Below, in pieces: positions 49,502 to 57,396 of a DNA stretch of 64,000 nucleotides. This stretch comes from Burkholderia thailandensis E264 (GTDB taxonomy: Bacteria > Pseudomonadota > Gammaproteobacteria > Burkholderiales > Burkholderiaceae), in NCBI RefSeq assembly GCF_000012365.1, contig NC_007651.1, positions 2,542,001-2,606,000 of the forward strand, in the 5' to 3' direction. The notes beneath the pieces were generated by a model, which saw nothing but the letters and a program-made list of their open reading frames with translations, searched no databases and was not told the DNA's origin. The position numbers and the translations under genes are program-made. Numbering within the stretch: position 1 is the first letter of the stretch; every line of letters begins with the position of its first letter.

Positions 49502-50545
49502 GTGAGCGATCCACGAACTCAGCCGTCGCGTCCCGCGACGATCAGCGACGTCGCCCGCGAGGCGGGCACCGGCAAGACCAGCGTCTCGCGCTACCTGAAC
49601 GGCGAAACGAACGTGCTGTCCGCCGACCTGCGCCAGCGCATCGAAGACGCGATCGCGCGCCTGAACTACCGTCCGAACCAGATGGCGCGCGGCCTCAAAC
49701 GCGGCCGCAACCGCCTGCTCGGCCTGCTCGCCGCTGACCTGACGAATCCCTACACGGTCGAAGTGCTGCGCGGCGTCGAGGCCGCGTGCCACGCGCTCGG
49801 CTACATGCCGCTCATCTGCCACGCGGCGAACGAGCTCGAGATGGAGCGCCGCTATCTGCAGTTGCTCACGACCTATCGCGTCGAAGGCATGATCGTCAAC
49901 GCGCTCGGCGCCGACGAGAACGCGCTGAGATCGCTGCGCGGCGGCGGCATTCCGACCGTGCTCGTCGATCGCAGCGTCGAGGGCTTCGAGGCCGACATGA
50001 TCGGCCTCGACAACGCGGCCGCGATCGCCACGGGCTTGCAGCATCTGTTCGCGCAGGGCTTCCAGTCGCTTCATTTCGTCGTGCAGCCGTTCGAGCACGT
50101 GAGCTCGCGGCGGCTGCGCGAGGCCGCGTTCCGTGCGCAGGTCGCGGCCTCCGGGCGCGCCGTGCATCCGACGATCGTGCTCGAGCCGAGCGATCCGGCA
50201 TCCGTGCAGCACGCGCTCGCCGAGCTCGATGCGCGCATCGACGCGGCCGCGGGCGAGCCCATGCGGCCCGCGATCTTCGCGGCGAACGCACCCGTCGCGC
50301 TCGCGATCGCGCGGCACCTGCACGCGCGGTACGGCGATGCATGGCAAAAGCGCGCCGCGCTGATCGCGATCGACGATCCCGACTGGGCGGAACTGATCGG
50401 CGTGACGACGATCCGCCAGCCGACTTACGACATCGGCTATCGCGCGGTCGAGTTCGTCCACGAGCGGATCGACGGCGGCACGGGCGACATCCACGAGGCG
50501 CTGCTGCCGGGCGAGCTGCGCGTGCGCGCGTCGACCGCGAGCTGA
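49502..50545 (+). CDS. ptxS: LacI-family repressor PtxS of 2-ketogluconate catabolism
   Basis: 347 residues. The HTH (ATISDVAREAGTGKTSVSRYL) and hinge (NYRPNQMARGLKRGRNRLLG) are standard LacI/GalR, followed by a two-lobe sugar-binding domain. The effector in Pseudomonas is 2-ketogluconate. The GTG at 49502 is chosen for its GAGG site and for the short tail before the HTH. It follows kguEKTD but has its own promoter; a PtxS operator precedes kguE. Confidence 0.87.
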   Translation: MSDPRTQPSRPATISDVAREAGTGKTSVSRYLNGETNVLSADLRQRIEDAIARLNYRPNQMARGLKRGRNRLLGLLAADLTNPYTVEVLRGVEAACHALGYMPLICHAANELEMERRYLQLLTTYRVEGMIVNALGADENALRSLRGGGIPTVLVDRSVEGFEADMIGLDNAAAIATGLQHLFAQGFQSLHFVVQPFEHVSSRRLREAAFRAQVAASGRAVHPTIVLEPSDPASVQHALAELDARIDAAAGEPMRPAIFAANAPVALAIARHLHARYGDAWQKRAALIAIDDPDWAELIGVTTIRQPTYDIGYRAVEFVHERIDGGTGDIHEALLPGELRVRASTAS

Positions 50546-50602
50546 GTTGAGTATCATTCGGGGCACGCATCGCACCGGTGCGCGTTTCGAACAAGGATTG
50601 TC

Positions 50603-51391
50603 ATGACCGTTGCTCCCGTCACGCTGGCGGCGCTCGTCATCGCCACGCTCGTCGTGGCGTTGCTGCCGATCGGCCTCTATCGATTCCTCCGCAAGCCGAT
50701 GGCACTCGACCGGCGCGACGCGATCATCGGCGTCGTCGTCTACACGGTGTTCGCGACGCTGCTCGAACGAGGTCTCTACGCGCTGCTGCTGAGCCAGCCG
50801 TCGGCCGTCACGTGGCTGTCGAAGCCCGTCGCGTTCGCGGTGTTCGGCACCGTGGTCGCCGCGCTGTTCGAGGAGGTCGGCCGCTATCTCGGGCTGCGCT
50901 TTCTCGCGAAACGCTACGGCCCGTCGGACGGCGATGCGCGCGGCCTCGCGAACGGCATCGGTCACGGCGGCGCGCAGGCGTGGTTCGTCGGTGTCGTCGT
51001 GCTCGCGCAATGGGTCTATCTCGCGTGGCTCGCGAATCGCGGCGAGCTGAACGCCCAACTGCAGACGATGCCCGCCGATCTCGCACTGCGCATCCAGGTG
51101 ATGCTCGCGACGATGTCGCCGGTGTCGGTTGCGGTGTCGGCGCTCGAGCGCGTCGCCGCGTTCGTCGTGCAGATCGCGCTGTCCGTGCTGATGTGGCGGG
51201 GCATCCGCGCGAACAGGCGCTGGACCCTGCCCGCGATGATCGTGCTGCATCCCGTCATCGATCTGCCGTCGATCGTCTACAACGGCGGCGGCGTGCCGTT
51301 CGAATGGATGGTCGCGCTGTATCTGCTGCTCACGGCGGGTTTCGCCGGCGCGCTGATGAAACTGTGCCGGCCCGCGCGCGCCGCACGCTGA
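50603..51391 (+). CDS. YhfC-family intramembrane metalloprotease-like protein
   Basis: 262-residue inner-membrane protein with about seven helices. The conserved pattern of the YhfC (DUF2324) family is intact: ALFEEVGRYLGL, GIGHGGAQAW and VLHPVIDLPS, which may form a metal site as in CPBP proteases. Substrate unknown. It is followed 14 bases later by a DUF3022-like gene. Confidence 0.82.
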   Translation: MTVAPVTLAALVIATLVVALLPIGLYRFLRKPMALDRRDAIIGVVVYTVFATLLERGLYALLLSQPSAVTWLSKPVAFAVFGTVVAALFEEVGRYLGLRFLAKRYGPSDGDARGLANGIGHGGAQAWFVGVVVLAQWVYLAWLANRGELNAQLQTMPADLALRIQVMLATMSPVSVAVSALERVAAFVVQIALSVLMWRGIRANRRWTLPAMIVLHPVIDLPSIVYNGGGVPFEWMVALYLLLTAGFAGALMKLCRPARAAR

Positions 51392-51405
51392 ACCGTACCG
51401 CGACG

Positions 51406-51768
51406 ATGGACGATTATCAATACGACTGCGCGAGCGCCGAATTCGGCGAGCTCGCGCGCGTGATCTGCGATCTCTTTCCCGAGCAGACGCGCTTTTCCGA
51501 GCGCGCCGACGAAGCGGGGCGCTTCCTTTCCGTGCACTGGCTCGCGATGCGCTTCGGCGCGACGCCGCGCAAGACGACGCTCGACGTGCGCTTCGCGGGC
51601 GCCGCGCTGCGGCGTTATCTCGCGCTCAAGCCGATGCAGCGCGCGCGCAGCCATGCGGTGCTGCGCGCTTACGTGGAGGCGACGCTCGGCTCGCTCGAGG
51701 AGCGGCACGCGGCGGGCGAGGCGGTGCCGCGCGAGACGACGCTCGAGCTCGGCGACGAGTTCGCGTGA
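51406..51768 (+). CDS. Hypothetical protein, DUF3022-like
   Basis: 120 residues without signal or membrane segment. It resembles the Burkholderia-specific DUF3022 group (memory of the family, not checked). Contains FPEQTRFSERADEAGRFLS and RRYLALKPMQRARSHAVL. ATG 51406 is 14 bases after the YhfC-type gene, so the two are probably cotranscribed. Confidence 0.7.
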   Translation: MDDYQYDCASAEFGELARVICDLFPEQTRFSERADEAGRFLSVHWLAMRFGATPRKTTLDVRFAGAALRRYLALKPMQRARSHAVLRAYVEATLGSLEERHAAGEAVPRETTLELGDEFA

Positions 51769-51824
51769 CGGGCGCTGGGCGCGCGCCGTCGCGCCGTCTT
51801 GCCCAATGCCGGTCGCGATGAAAG

Positions 51825-51859
51825 AAGCCCGCCGTCTCGGTCTGTCGAGCGGCGGGCTT
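51825..51859. terminator. Perfect 10-bp hairpin between the DUF3022-like and PGDYG genes
   Basis: AAGCCCGCCG / CGGCGGGCTT (51825-51834, 51850-51859) forms a bidirectional terminator-like stem with short T/A tracts between convergent genes. Confidence 0.65.
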
Positions 51860-51967
51860 GGTGTTTGTCGCGGGGCGCGGATCTTTCTCGCATGCGGCGG
51901 CGCTTGAACGCGTTCAAGCGCGCGTGCGCAGCCGGGTGCGGCGGAATCGTCGCGAATGCGCGATGGG

Positions 51968-52402
51968 TCAGCCCGCTTCGCGATACACCTGAGCGAAGCG
52001 CTTCGCCTGCACGACGCCGTAATCGCCCGGCGCGTATTGCATCACCCAGTCGCCCGCGTCGCCGCGCAGCGTGTCGCCGCCCGCCGAGCGCGCGATCGAG
52101 AACGGCACGTCCATTCGCTTCGCGAGCACGACGGCCGGGCGGTTGCGGTATGCGCCCGGCGCGCCGTGCGCGACGCCCGCCGCCGCGGGCGCGTATTTCG
52201 CGTCGAAGCGCTCGCGCGACACCACCCAGCGGTCGCCCGTCGAACCGGTGACGAGCGCGTCGCCCGTCGCATAGCGGTTCGGGCCTTCGAGGCTCGTCAG
52301 TTCGCCCGGCTGCGCGGCGAACTCGACCTGAACCGTCTCGTCCTTGACGACGCGCAGCGCGTCCGGATCGTTGCTCAGGTCGACGTTTTTCAGTTCGATC
52401 AT
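51968..52402 (-). CDS. PGDYG-domain protein
   Basis: 144 residues, no signal. The C-terminal half carries WVMQYAPGDYGVVQAKRFAQ, the motif that names the PGDYG protein family, and residues 45-70 have YATGDALVTGSTGDRWVVSR, a second copy-like strand pair. Function unknown. It is divergent from the esterase; the intergenic region holds nested inverted repeats. Confidence 0.82.
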   Translation of the reverse strand: MIELKNVDLSNDPDALRVVKDETVQVEFAAQPGELTSLEGPNRYATGDALVTGSTGDRWVVSRERFDAKYAPAAAGVAHGAPGAYRNRPAVVLAKRMDVPFSIARSAGGDTLRGDAGDWVMQYAPGDYGVVQAKRFAQVYREAG

Positions 52403-52425
52403 GTCGATTTTGTCAATAAAAGCAC

Positions 52426-52502
52426 ATCACTTTAGCGCGAATCCAGACTCGCGTGAACGCCGACCTTGCGGGCGACGGGCGTTCAGACAAAGATAAAGTG
52501 AT
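52426..52502. promoter_or_regulatory. 77-base nested inverted-repeat region between divergent genes
   Basis: Outer arms ATCACTTTA (52426-52434) and TAAAGTGAT (52494-52502) are exact complements; inner arms TGAACGCC (52454-52461) and GGCGTTCA (52478-52485) are too. Each outer arm reads TAAAGTGAT toward its own gene, so it may be a symmetrical divergent promoter; a small mobile inverted-repeat element is the alternative. Confidence 0.5.
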
Positions 52503-52592
52503 CGCGTCTCGATTTGCCGTCCGACTGTGTCGACCAGTCCGGGCGACGCCGGCCATGCCCGACGTCGCCCGGCGCAGACCAAGGGGAAAGCC

Positions 52593-53639
52593 ATGCAGAT
52601 GCGCCACGCCGCCGCGCGCGCGATGCTCGCCGCCGCGCGCGCGATGCTCGCCGCCGCGCTTACGATCACGCTCGCCGCCGCGCCCGCGAGCGCGCCTGCC
52701 TCGCCGCCGTTGCCCGCGCTGCGCGCGGACGCGAATCGCGTATCGGTGTCCGGTTTGTCGTCGGGCGCGTACATGGCGCTCCAGTATCAGGTCGCGTATT
52801 CGGCGTCGGTGATCGGCGTCGGCGTGATCGCGGGCGGCCCGTATTACTGCGCGGCGGGCAGCCTCGCGAACACCGACCTCTGCCGAGGGCTCGTGCCCAA
52901 CATGGTGCCGGATTCGGGACGGCTGGTGGGCGCGGCGCAGGGCTTCGCCGCGCGCGGGCAGATCGATCCGCTCGCGAACCTGCAGCGCGCGAAGGTCTAT
53001 CTGTTCAGCGGCACGAAAGACACGGTCGTCCGTCAGTCGGCCGTCGATGCGGCATGGTCGTTCTTCTGGCTCGCCGGCGTGCCCGTGTCGAGCATCGTCT
53101 ACGTCGCCGACATTCCGGCCGGCCACGCGTTCGTCACGCCGTCCGCGGGCAACGCGTGCGACGCGAACGCCGCGCCGTACATCAGCCATTGCACGGTCGG
53201 GCAATCGGGCTATGACCAGGCGGGCGCGCTGCTCGAGGCGATTTACGGGCCGCTCTCGCCGCCCGCGGCGAAGCCGGCGGGACGTGCGATCGCATTCGAC
53301 CAGCGCGAGTTCGCGCCCGCGTCGAGCGGGCTCGCGGCGGACGGATATGCATACGTGCCGCGCGCATGCGACGCGAACGCCGGCTGCAAGGTTCATGTCG
53401 TGTTTCACGGCTGCCTGCAGTCGGCCGCCGTCGTGCGCGACATGACGACGTACGACAACTGGGCCGACGCGAACGGCATCGTCGTGCTGTATCCGCAGGT
53501 TGCGAAGACCACCACGCCAAACGATCCGCAGGGATGCTGGGACTGGTTCGCGTACACCGGACAGAACTACGCATGGAAGTCGGGCGCGCAGATGCGCGCG
53601 GTGCGGGCGATGATCGAGCGGGTCACGTCCGCGCCGTGA
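52593..53639 (+). CDS. Secreted PHB-depolymerase-like esterase
   Basis: 348-residue exported esterase resembling extracellular polyhydroxybutyrate depolymerases. Nucleophile Ser56 is in the lipase box SGLSSGAYMA; the oxyanion motif HGCLQ appears later (VVFHGCLQSA). Six or more cysteines suggest disulfides. The signal peptide contains a 21-bp duplication (52611-52652). ATG 52593 follows AAGGGGAAAG. The substrate may be short-chain polyester rather than native granules; this is inferred. Confidence 0.83.
   Translation: MQMRHAAARAMLAAARAMLAAALTITLAAAPASAPASPPLPALRADANRVSVSGLSSGAYMALQYQVAYSASVIGVGVIAGGPYYCAAGSLANTDLCRGLVPNMVPDSGRLVGAAQGFAARGQIDPLANLQRAKVYLFSGTKDTVVRQSAVDAAWSFFWLAGVPVSSIVYVADIPAGHAFVTPSAGNACDANAAPYISHCTVGQSGYDQAGALLEAIYGPLSPPAAKPAGRAIAFDQREFAPASSGLAADGYAYVPRACDANAGCKVHVVFHGCLQSAAVVRDMTTYDNWADANGIVVLYPQVAKTTTPNDPQGCWDWFAYTGQNYAWKSGAQMRAVRAMIERVTSAP
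52611..52652 (+). repeat. 21-bp perfect tandem duplication in the esterase signal peptide
   Basis: Two identical copies (52611-52631 and 52632-52652) encode Ala-Ala-Arg-Ala-Met-Leu-Ala twice, giving the signal peptide an extra basic residue and an internal Met. Confidence 0.85.
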
Positions 53640-53953
53640 CTGACGGGCACGACACGCCCGCCGGGCGGGATGCCTGGCGCGAGCGGGCGCGCGCATCGCC
53701 GGGTGGGCGACTGGCCGGCGCGGGGCGTGTGATCGTGCGCCGGCGGATGTTTCGGCAGGCTATGCGCGGGGACGAGACGGGGCGGGCGAGTGCGCAGCGG
53801 TGCGTCGGCGGTGTGCTCGCCGACGCCTTCGTCGGGTCGTGCGCGTTCGATGCGGCGCGCATCACCTCGCCGAGCGTCGGGGGCGGGCGTCGCGAACGAG
53901 CACGAGCGCACCGGTTGCCGCATGCCGACGGCCGGCTCGCTCCCGCGTTCGCG
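53640..53953. other. Intergenic region, 314 bases
   Basis: Between the 3' ends of two convergent genes. I see no gene, repeat or clear terminator in it. Confidence 0.55.
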
Positions 53954-54469
53954 TTACTGCGCGGCGCCGGCGCTCGCGGCGGGCGGGCCGCCCGCCTTGC
54001 CCGGATGCTTGCGCGCGCGCCCCTTGCCCGGCTCCGGGTGCAGCCATTTGCGGAACGTCGAGTCGGCCAGCGTCTTCTGCTCGGCCGGGAAGCTCGCGTA
54101 CAGCGGCGCGAACGTGTCGGCGAGCTTCTTCGCGCCGTCCGCGTTCGCCTGCGTGAGCGCCGCGTACTGCTTCATGTCGTCGAGCGCGGACGCGGTCTTG
54201 TTCTCCATTCGCTCGCGATACAGACGCGCCATCGTCGCGCCGTTCTCGCGCATCGTGTCGGCGAACGTCTTCCATTGCGGCTCCTGCTCCGGCGTGATCT
54301 TCAACTGGTTGTGCAGGTACCTGATGCGCTCCTCGACGCGCGCTTCGTGGCGCGCGGCCGCGGCGGGCGCGGAAGCCGCGGCGGCGGGCGCCGACGCGCT
54401 CGTTTGCGCGTGCGCGAGCGTGGCCGCCAGCGTGAGCGCGGCGGCAACAGTCAGCGAGATCTGTTTCAT
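53954..54469 (-). CDS. Spy/CpxP-like periplasmic protein (LTXXQ family)
   Basis: 171 residues with a signal peptide (MKQISLTVAAALTLAATL, cleavage after AHA). Helical core with the family motif LKITPEQEPQWKTFADTM, then an Ala/Pro-rich basic tail. Members of this family act as periplasmic chaperones or stress sensors. Alone; its control is not visible. Confidence 0.83.
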   Translation of the reverse strand: MKQISLTVAAALTLAATLAHAQTSASAPAAAASAPAAAARHEARVEERIRYLHNQLKITPEQEPQWKTFADTMRENGATMARLYRERMENKTASALDDMKQYAALTQANADGAKKLADTFAPLYASFPAEQKTLADSTFRKWLHPEPGKGRARKHPGKAGGPPAASAGAAQ

Positions 54470-54980
54470 GGGAGCTCCTGTGTGATCGTCGGACGGAAAT
54501 CCGGAGGCGGGCGCGGCGCGCGTCCCGCGCTATTAGTATCACGACGGCGGGCCGTTGGGCGGCAATGCGACGGCGGCTTACAACCGAAACGAATCGAAAT
54601 CGCGCCCGTGCGGGGAACGTGCCGGCCGGCGGGGCCGTCGATGTGCGGCGCGTCGCTCGGCGCCGGGCGCATCGGCCCGGGCAATTTCGTGCCGATCGGC
54701 GCGAGGCGCTCGGACGATTTCGCCGCCTGCATGCTCGGCATTGCGCGGGCGCTGCGCATCGGGGCGGCGCGACGCGCGGGGCGGCGATGTCGGCGGACGC
54801 TCGCGCGCGGCGCGCATTTTGCGTGCGGGCCGCTGCGGCAACGGGCGATGCCGTGGCGGCGGGAACGGCTGCGCGCAAGTCCGCGCGGCGGGCGATTCGA
54901 AAAGCGGCCCGAACGGACGCCGGCTTGGGCGCGCGGCGGTTCGGCGCTATCATCGCGGCACCTTCATTCGCCGATCCGCC
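54470..54980. other. Intergenic region, 511 bases, with a promoter for the Lrp gene
   Basis: No gene recognised; the frames here have random high-GC composition. A sigma-70-type promoter lies at 54925-54953. Confidence 0.55.
54925..54953 (+). promoter_or_regulatory. Sigma-70-type promoter of the Lrp/AsnC gene
   Basis: TTGGGC (54925-54930), spacer 17, TATCAT (54948-54953). The start codon is 28 bases downstream. Confidence 0.55.
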
Positions 54981-55442
54981 ATGCGCCCACCCCGACTCGA
55001 CCAACTCGACGACCTCGATCGCAACCTCGTCGCGCTGCTGCAGGCGAACGCGCGCGCGAGCGTCGCGGATCTCGCGCGGCAGTTGGGCGTCGCGCGCACG
55101 ACGGTGCTCGCGCGGATCGCGCGGCTCGAGCGCACGCAGGTGATCGCGGGCTACAGCGTGCGGCTCGGGCAGGACGTGCTCGACGCGAGCATCTACGCGT
55201 ACGTCGGCATCATCCTCGCGCCGAAGTACGGCAAGGACGTGCTCAAGCGGCTCGATCGCATGCCCGAGGTGCAACTGTTGTGCGCGGTGAGCGGCGAGTA
55301 CGATTACGTCGCATGGCTGCGCGCCGATTCGCCCGAGCGCCTGAACGACCTGCTCGATCAGATCGGCGCGCTCGAAGGCGTCGAGCGGACGACGACCTCG
55401 ATCATCCTCGCGCGCAAGATCGATCGCGGGTCGATGGGCTGA
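54981..55442 (+). CDS. Lrp/AsnC-family regulator
   Basis: 153 residues: HTH (LDRNLVALLQANARASVADL then ARQLGVARTTVLARIARLE) and the ligand-binding RAM domain (YAYVGIILAPKYGKDVLKRL, CAVSGEYDYVAWL). ATG 54981. Such regulators often respond to an amino acid; the lysine-dehydrogenase-like gene at 57397 is a possible target, but they are not adjacent. Confidence 0.9.
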   Translation: MRPPRLDQLDDLDRNLVALLQANARASVADLARQLGVARTTVLARIARLERTQVIAGYSVRLGQDVLDASIYAYVGIILAPKYGKDVLKRLDRMPEVQLLCAVSGEYDYVAWLRADSPERLNDLLDQIGALEGVERTTTSIILARKIDRGSMG

Positions 55443-55502
55443 CGCGCCGACGCACGACGCGCGGCGGCGGAGAGGACCACCCTGACGGGAGAGACCGGGA
55501 TC

Positions 55503-56585
55503 ATGACGACGAGTCAAACCTATTCGCGCCCCGAGCGGCTGCTGCAGATCGCGTCGTGGGGCATCGCCGTGGCGTTCGCGCTGTTTCTCAACATGCTCGG
55601 CAGCCTCGTGATTCGCGACATGGCGTTCGCGCCGCGCGGCGGGCCGCCGACGCTCGCGCGCTACGCCGACACGCAGGCCGACGGCGCGCTGCGCGCGACG
55701 CAGCGCGAACTGCAGCGTGAGCAGGGCGCGCTGACCGACAAGGCCGACGCGTTCGCGACCGCCCGCAATCGCGCGCAGCAGGAATACGACCAGGCGAAGG
55801 AGAGCTTTCGCAACTGGATCGCGACGCGCAGCGCGACGGGCGATGCAAGCCGCAATCCGGACGTGCTCGCGCGCACGCGCCAGCTCGACGAACTGCAGGC
55901 GGCGGTGGCCGGCTGGCAGCGGCAGCAGGACCAGATCGCCGACCAGCTCGACGCGCTGCGCAAGCGCCAGGACGACGTGAGCGCGCAGCTTTCGCAATCG
56001 CGGGCGCAGGCCGAGCGGCGCTACGAGCAGGCGAGCCGCCGCTACGAGCTCGTCGTGTTCGCGTGGCGGCTCGCGTTCACGCTGCCGATCCTCGTGCTCG
56101 CCGTCTGGCTGTTCGTTCGTTACCGGAAGGTGCGCTACTGGCCTTTCGTCTATGGCTTCGGGATGTTCGCGCTGATGGCGTTCTTCGTCGAGCTCGTGCC
56201 ATATCTGCCGAGTTTCGGCGGTTACGTGCGCGTGATCGTCGGCATCGTGCTCACGGTGTTCGCGGGCGTCTACATGCTGCGCGCGTTCCAGCGCTACGTC
56301 GAGCGCAAGCGCGACGAGATGCGGCGCAGCCAGCACGAGCGCGCGCGGGCGATCGGCTACGAGAAGGCGATCGCCGCGTATCAGAAGAAGCTCTGCCCGT
56401 CGTGCGACAAGCCGTGGAATCTGGGCGGCGACGGCGCGACGTTCTGCATCCACTGCGGGCTCAAGCTGTTCGAGCAGTGCGGCGGATGCGGCACGCGCAA
56501 TTTCGCGTTCTTTCCATTTTGCAGCGGCTGCGGGACGCCCGTGAGCCGGGCGGAGGGCGAGCGGCCGCGCGCAGACGGCGCATGA
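55503..56585 (+). CDS. Membrane protein with coiled coil and C-terminal zinc ribbon
   Basis: 360 residues, not recognised. One helix at about 15-35, a long coiled coil (about 60-175; TQRELQREQGALTDKADAF, RQRQQDQIADQL-type segments), three more helices (about 182-265) and a zinc-ribbon tail with four CxxC pairs (LCPSCDKPW, FCIHCGLKLF, QCGGCGTRNF, FCSGCGTPV). The layout suggests a double-zinc-ribbon sensor or scaffold at the inner membrane. Follows the Lrp gene by 60 bases. Confidence 0.75.
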   Translation: MTTSQTYSRPERLLQIASWGIAVAFALFLNMLGSLVIRDMAFAPRGGPPTLARYADTQADGALRATQRELQREQGALTDKADAFATARNRAQQEYDQAKESFRNWIATRSATGDASRNPDVLARTRQLDELQAAVAGWQRQQDQIADQLDALRKRQDDVSAQLSQSRAQAERRYEQASRRYELVVFAWRLAFTLPILVLAVWLFVRYRKVRYWPFVYGFGMFALMAFFVELVPYLPSFGGYVRVIVGIVLTVFAGVYMLRAFQRYVERKRDEMRRSQHERARAIGYEKAIAAYQKKLCPSCDKPWNLGGDGATFCIHCGLKLFEQCGGCGTRNFAFFPFCSGCGTPVSRAEGERPRADGA

Positions 56586-56613
56586 CGCGCGGCCGGCTGC
56601 GCGCGTAGCCGGT

Positions 56614-56937
56614 TTACTGCGATTCGATCACTTTGCAGGGCTTGCTGCAATCCGTGTAGGCCATGCACGCCTTGTTCGAGACGCGCGCCTCCAGGTTCGT
56701 GCGTGCGAGCTTCTTCGCCTCGGTGCACGCCTCGTGGCTCTTGCCCGGGTAGACCCCCGTGGCCGTTCGCCCGCGGTCGGCCTTGCACGGGTCCGCAGGT
56801 GCGCTCTCCTTGATCGAGCACCGCCCCTCCTGACTGACTTTCGCCGCGTGCGCGGCCGGCGCGACGGCGAACGACATGAAGCCGGCGACGGCGGCAAGAC
56901 GGATCAGACGAGCTGCGTTTCGGGTCACGATTGTCAT
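56614..56937 (-). CDS. Small secreted cysteine-rich protein
   Basis: 107 residues with a signal peptide (MTIVTRNAARLIRLAAVAGF to AHA). The mature part has six cysteines (GRCS, DPCK, EACT, KACMA, TDCSKPCK) suited to disulfides. No family recognised. Its end faces the zinc-ribbon gene across 28 bases. Confidence 0.7.
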   Translation of the reverse strand: MTIVTRNAARLIRLAAVAGFMSFAVAPAAHAAKVSQEGRCSIKESAPADPCKADRGRTATGVYPGKSHEACTEAKKLARTNLEARVSNKACMAYTDCSKPCKVIESQ

Positions 56938-57396
56938 TGTTGTTCTCCAATGGATGGGACCGGGGAGGCCTCGGGCGAGCCCGCCGCCGCGATGGACGCG
57001 GCGATGCGCCGACAGCGCGTGCGGTGATGCGCCGGGCCGCGGGATCGGCGCGCCGGCTTGGCGTGGGCGGCCGCGACGATACCCGCGATCGAGCGTAGGC
57101 AGGCGCGCGGCACGCGGTCAAGCTGCGAGATCTGGTAGGCGGGCGGCGCCGCGAGGCGGCGGCCGATGCGTCGCGATGCGCTGCATCGAGACGGACGCGC
57201 CGGATCGGCGCGCGATGGCCGCTCGCCGCCGGCTGATCGGCCGATCTTGACGAGTCGACGAAAACGTTCGACGTTTCGTCGAAAATTGACGTCGTTTCGC
57301 ATCAATTTTCGTCTATAAAGTGTTTTTGCACATCCCTACACTTTCCGACAGGGCAACACGCCACTTACAACAATCACCTTGTCAGGAGAGAACGAC
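56938..57396. other. Intergenic region, 459 bases, with two palindromes before the dehydrogenase
   Basis: No gene seen. The last 150 bases are AT-rich and hold two inverted repeats (57255-57282 and 57280-57311), a TATAAA box (57314-57319) and the strong AGGAGAG ribosome site of the next gene. Confidence 0.6.
57255..57311. promoter_or_regulatory. Two adjoining inverted repeats upstream of the lysine-dehydrogenase-like gene
   Basis: Repeat one: TCGACGAAA (57255-57263) and TTTCGTCGA (57274-57282). Repeat two: CGAAAATTGA (57280-57289) and TCAATTTTCG (57302-57311). Both have perfect arms and overlap by three bases. They precede a TATAAA box. Likely sites for one or two regulators. Confidence 0.6.

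Noticed and set aside
52426..52502. Reading the nested inverted repeats as a CRISPR-like or attachment site
   Set aside because: There is only one unit, with no direct repeats or spacers and no integrase nearby.
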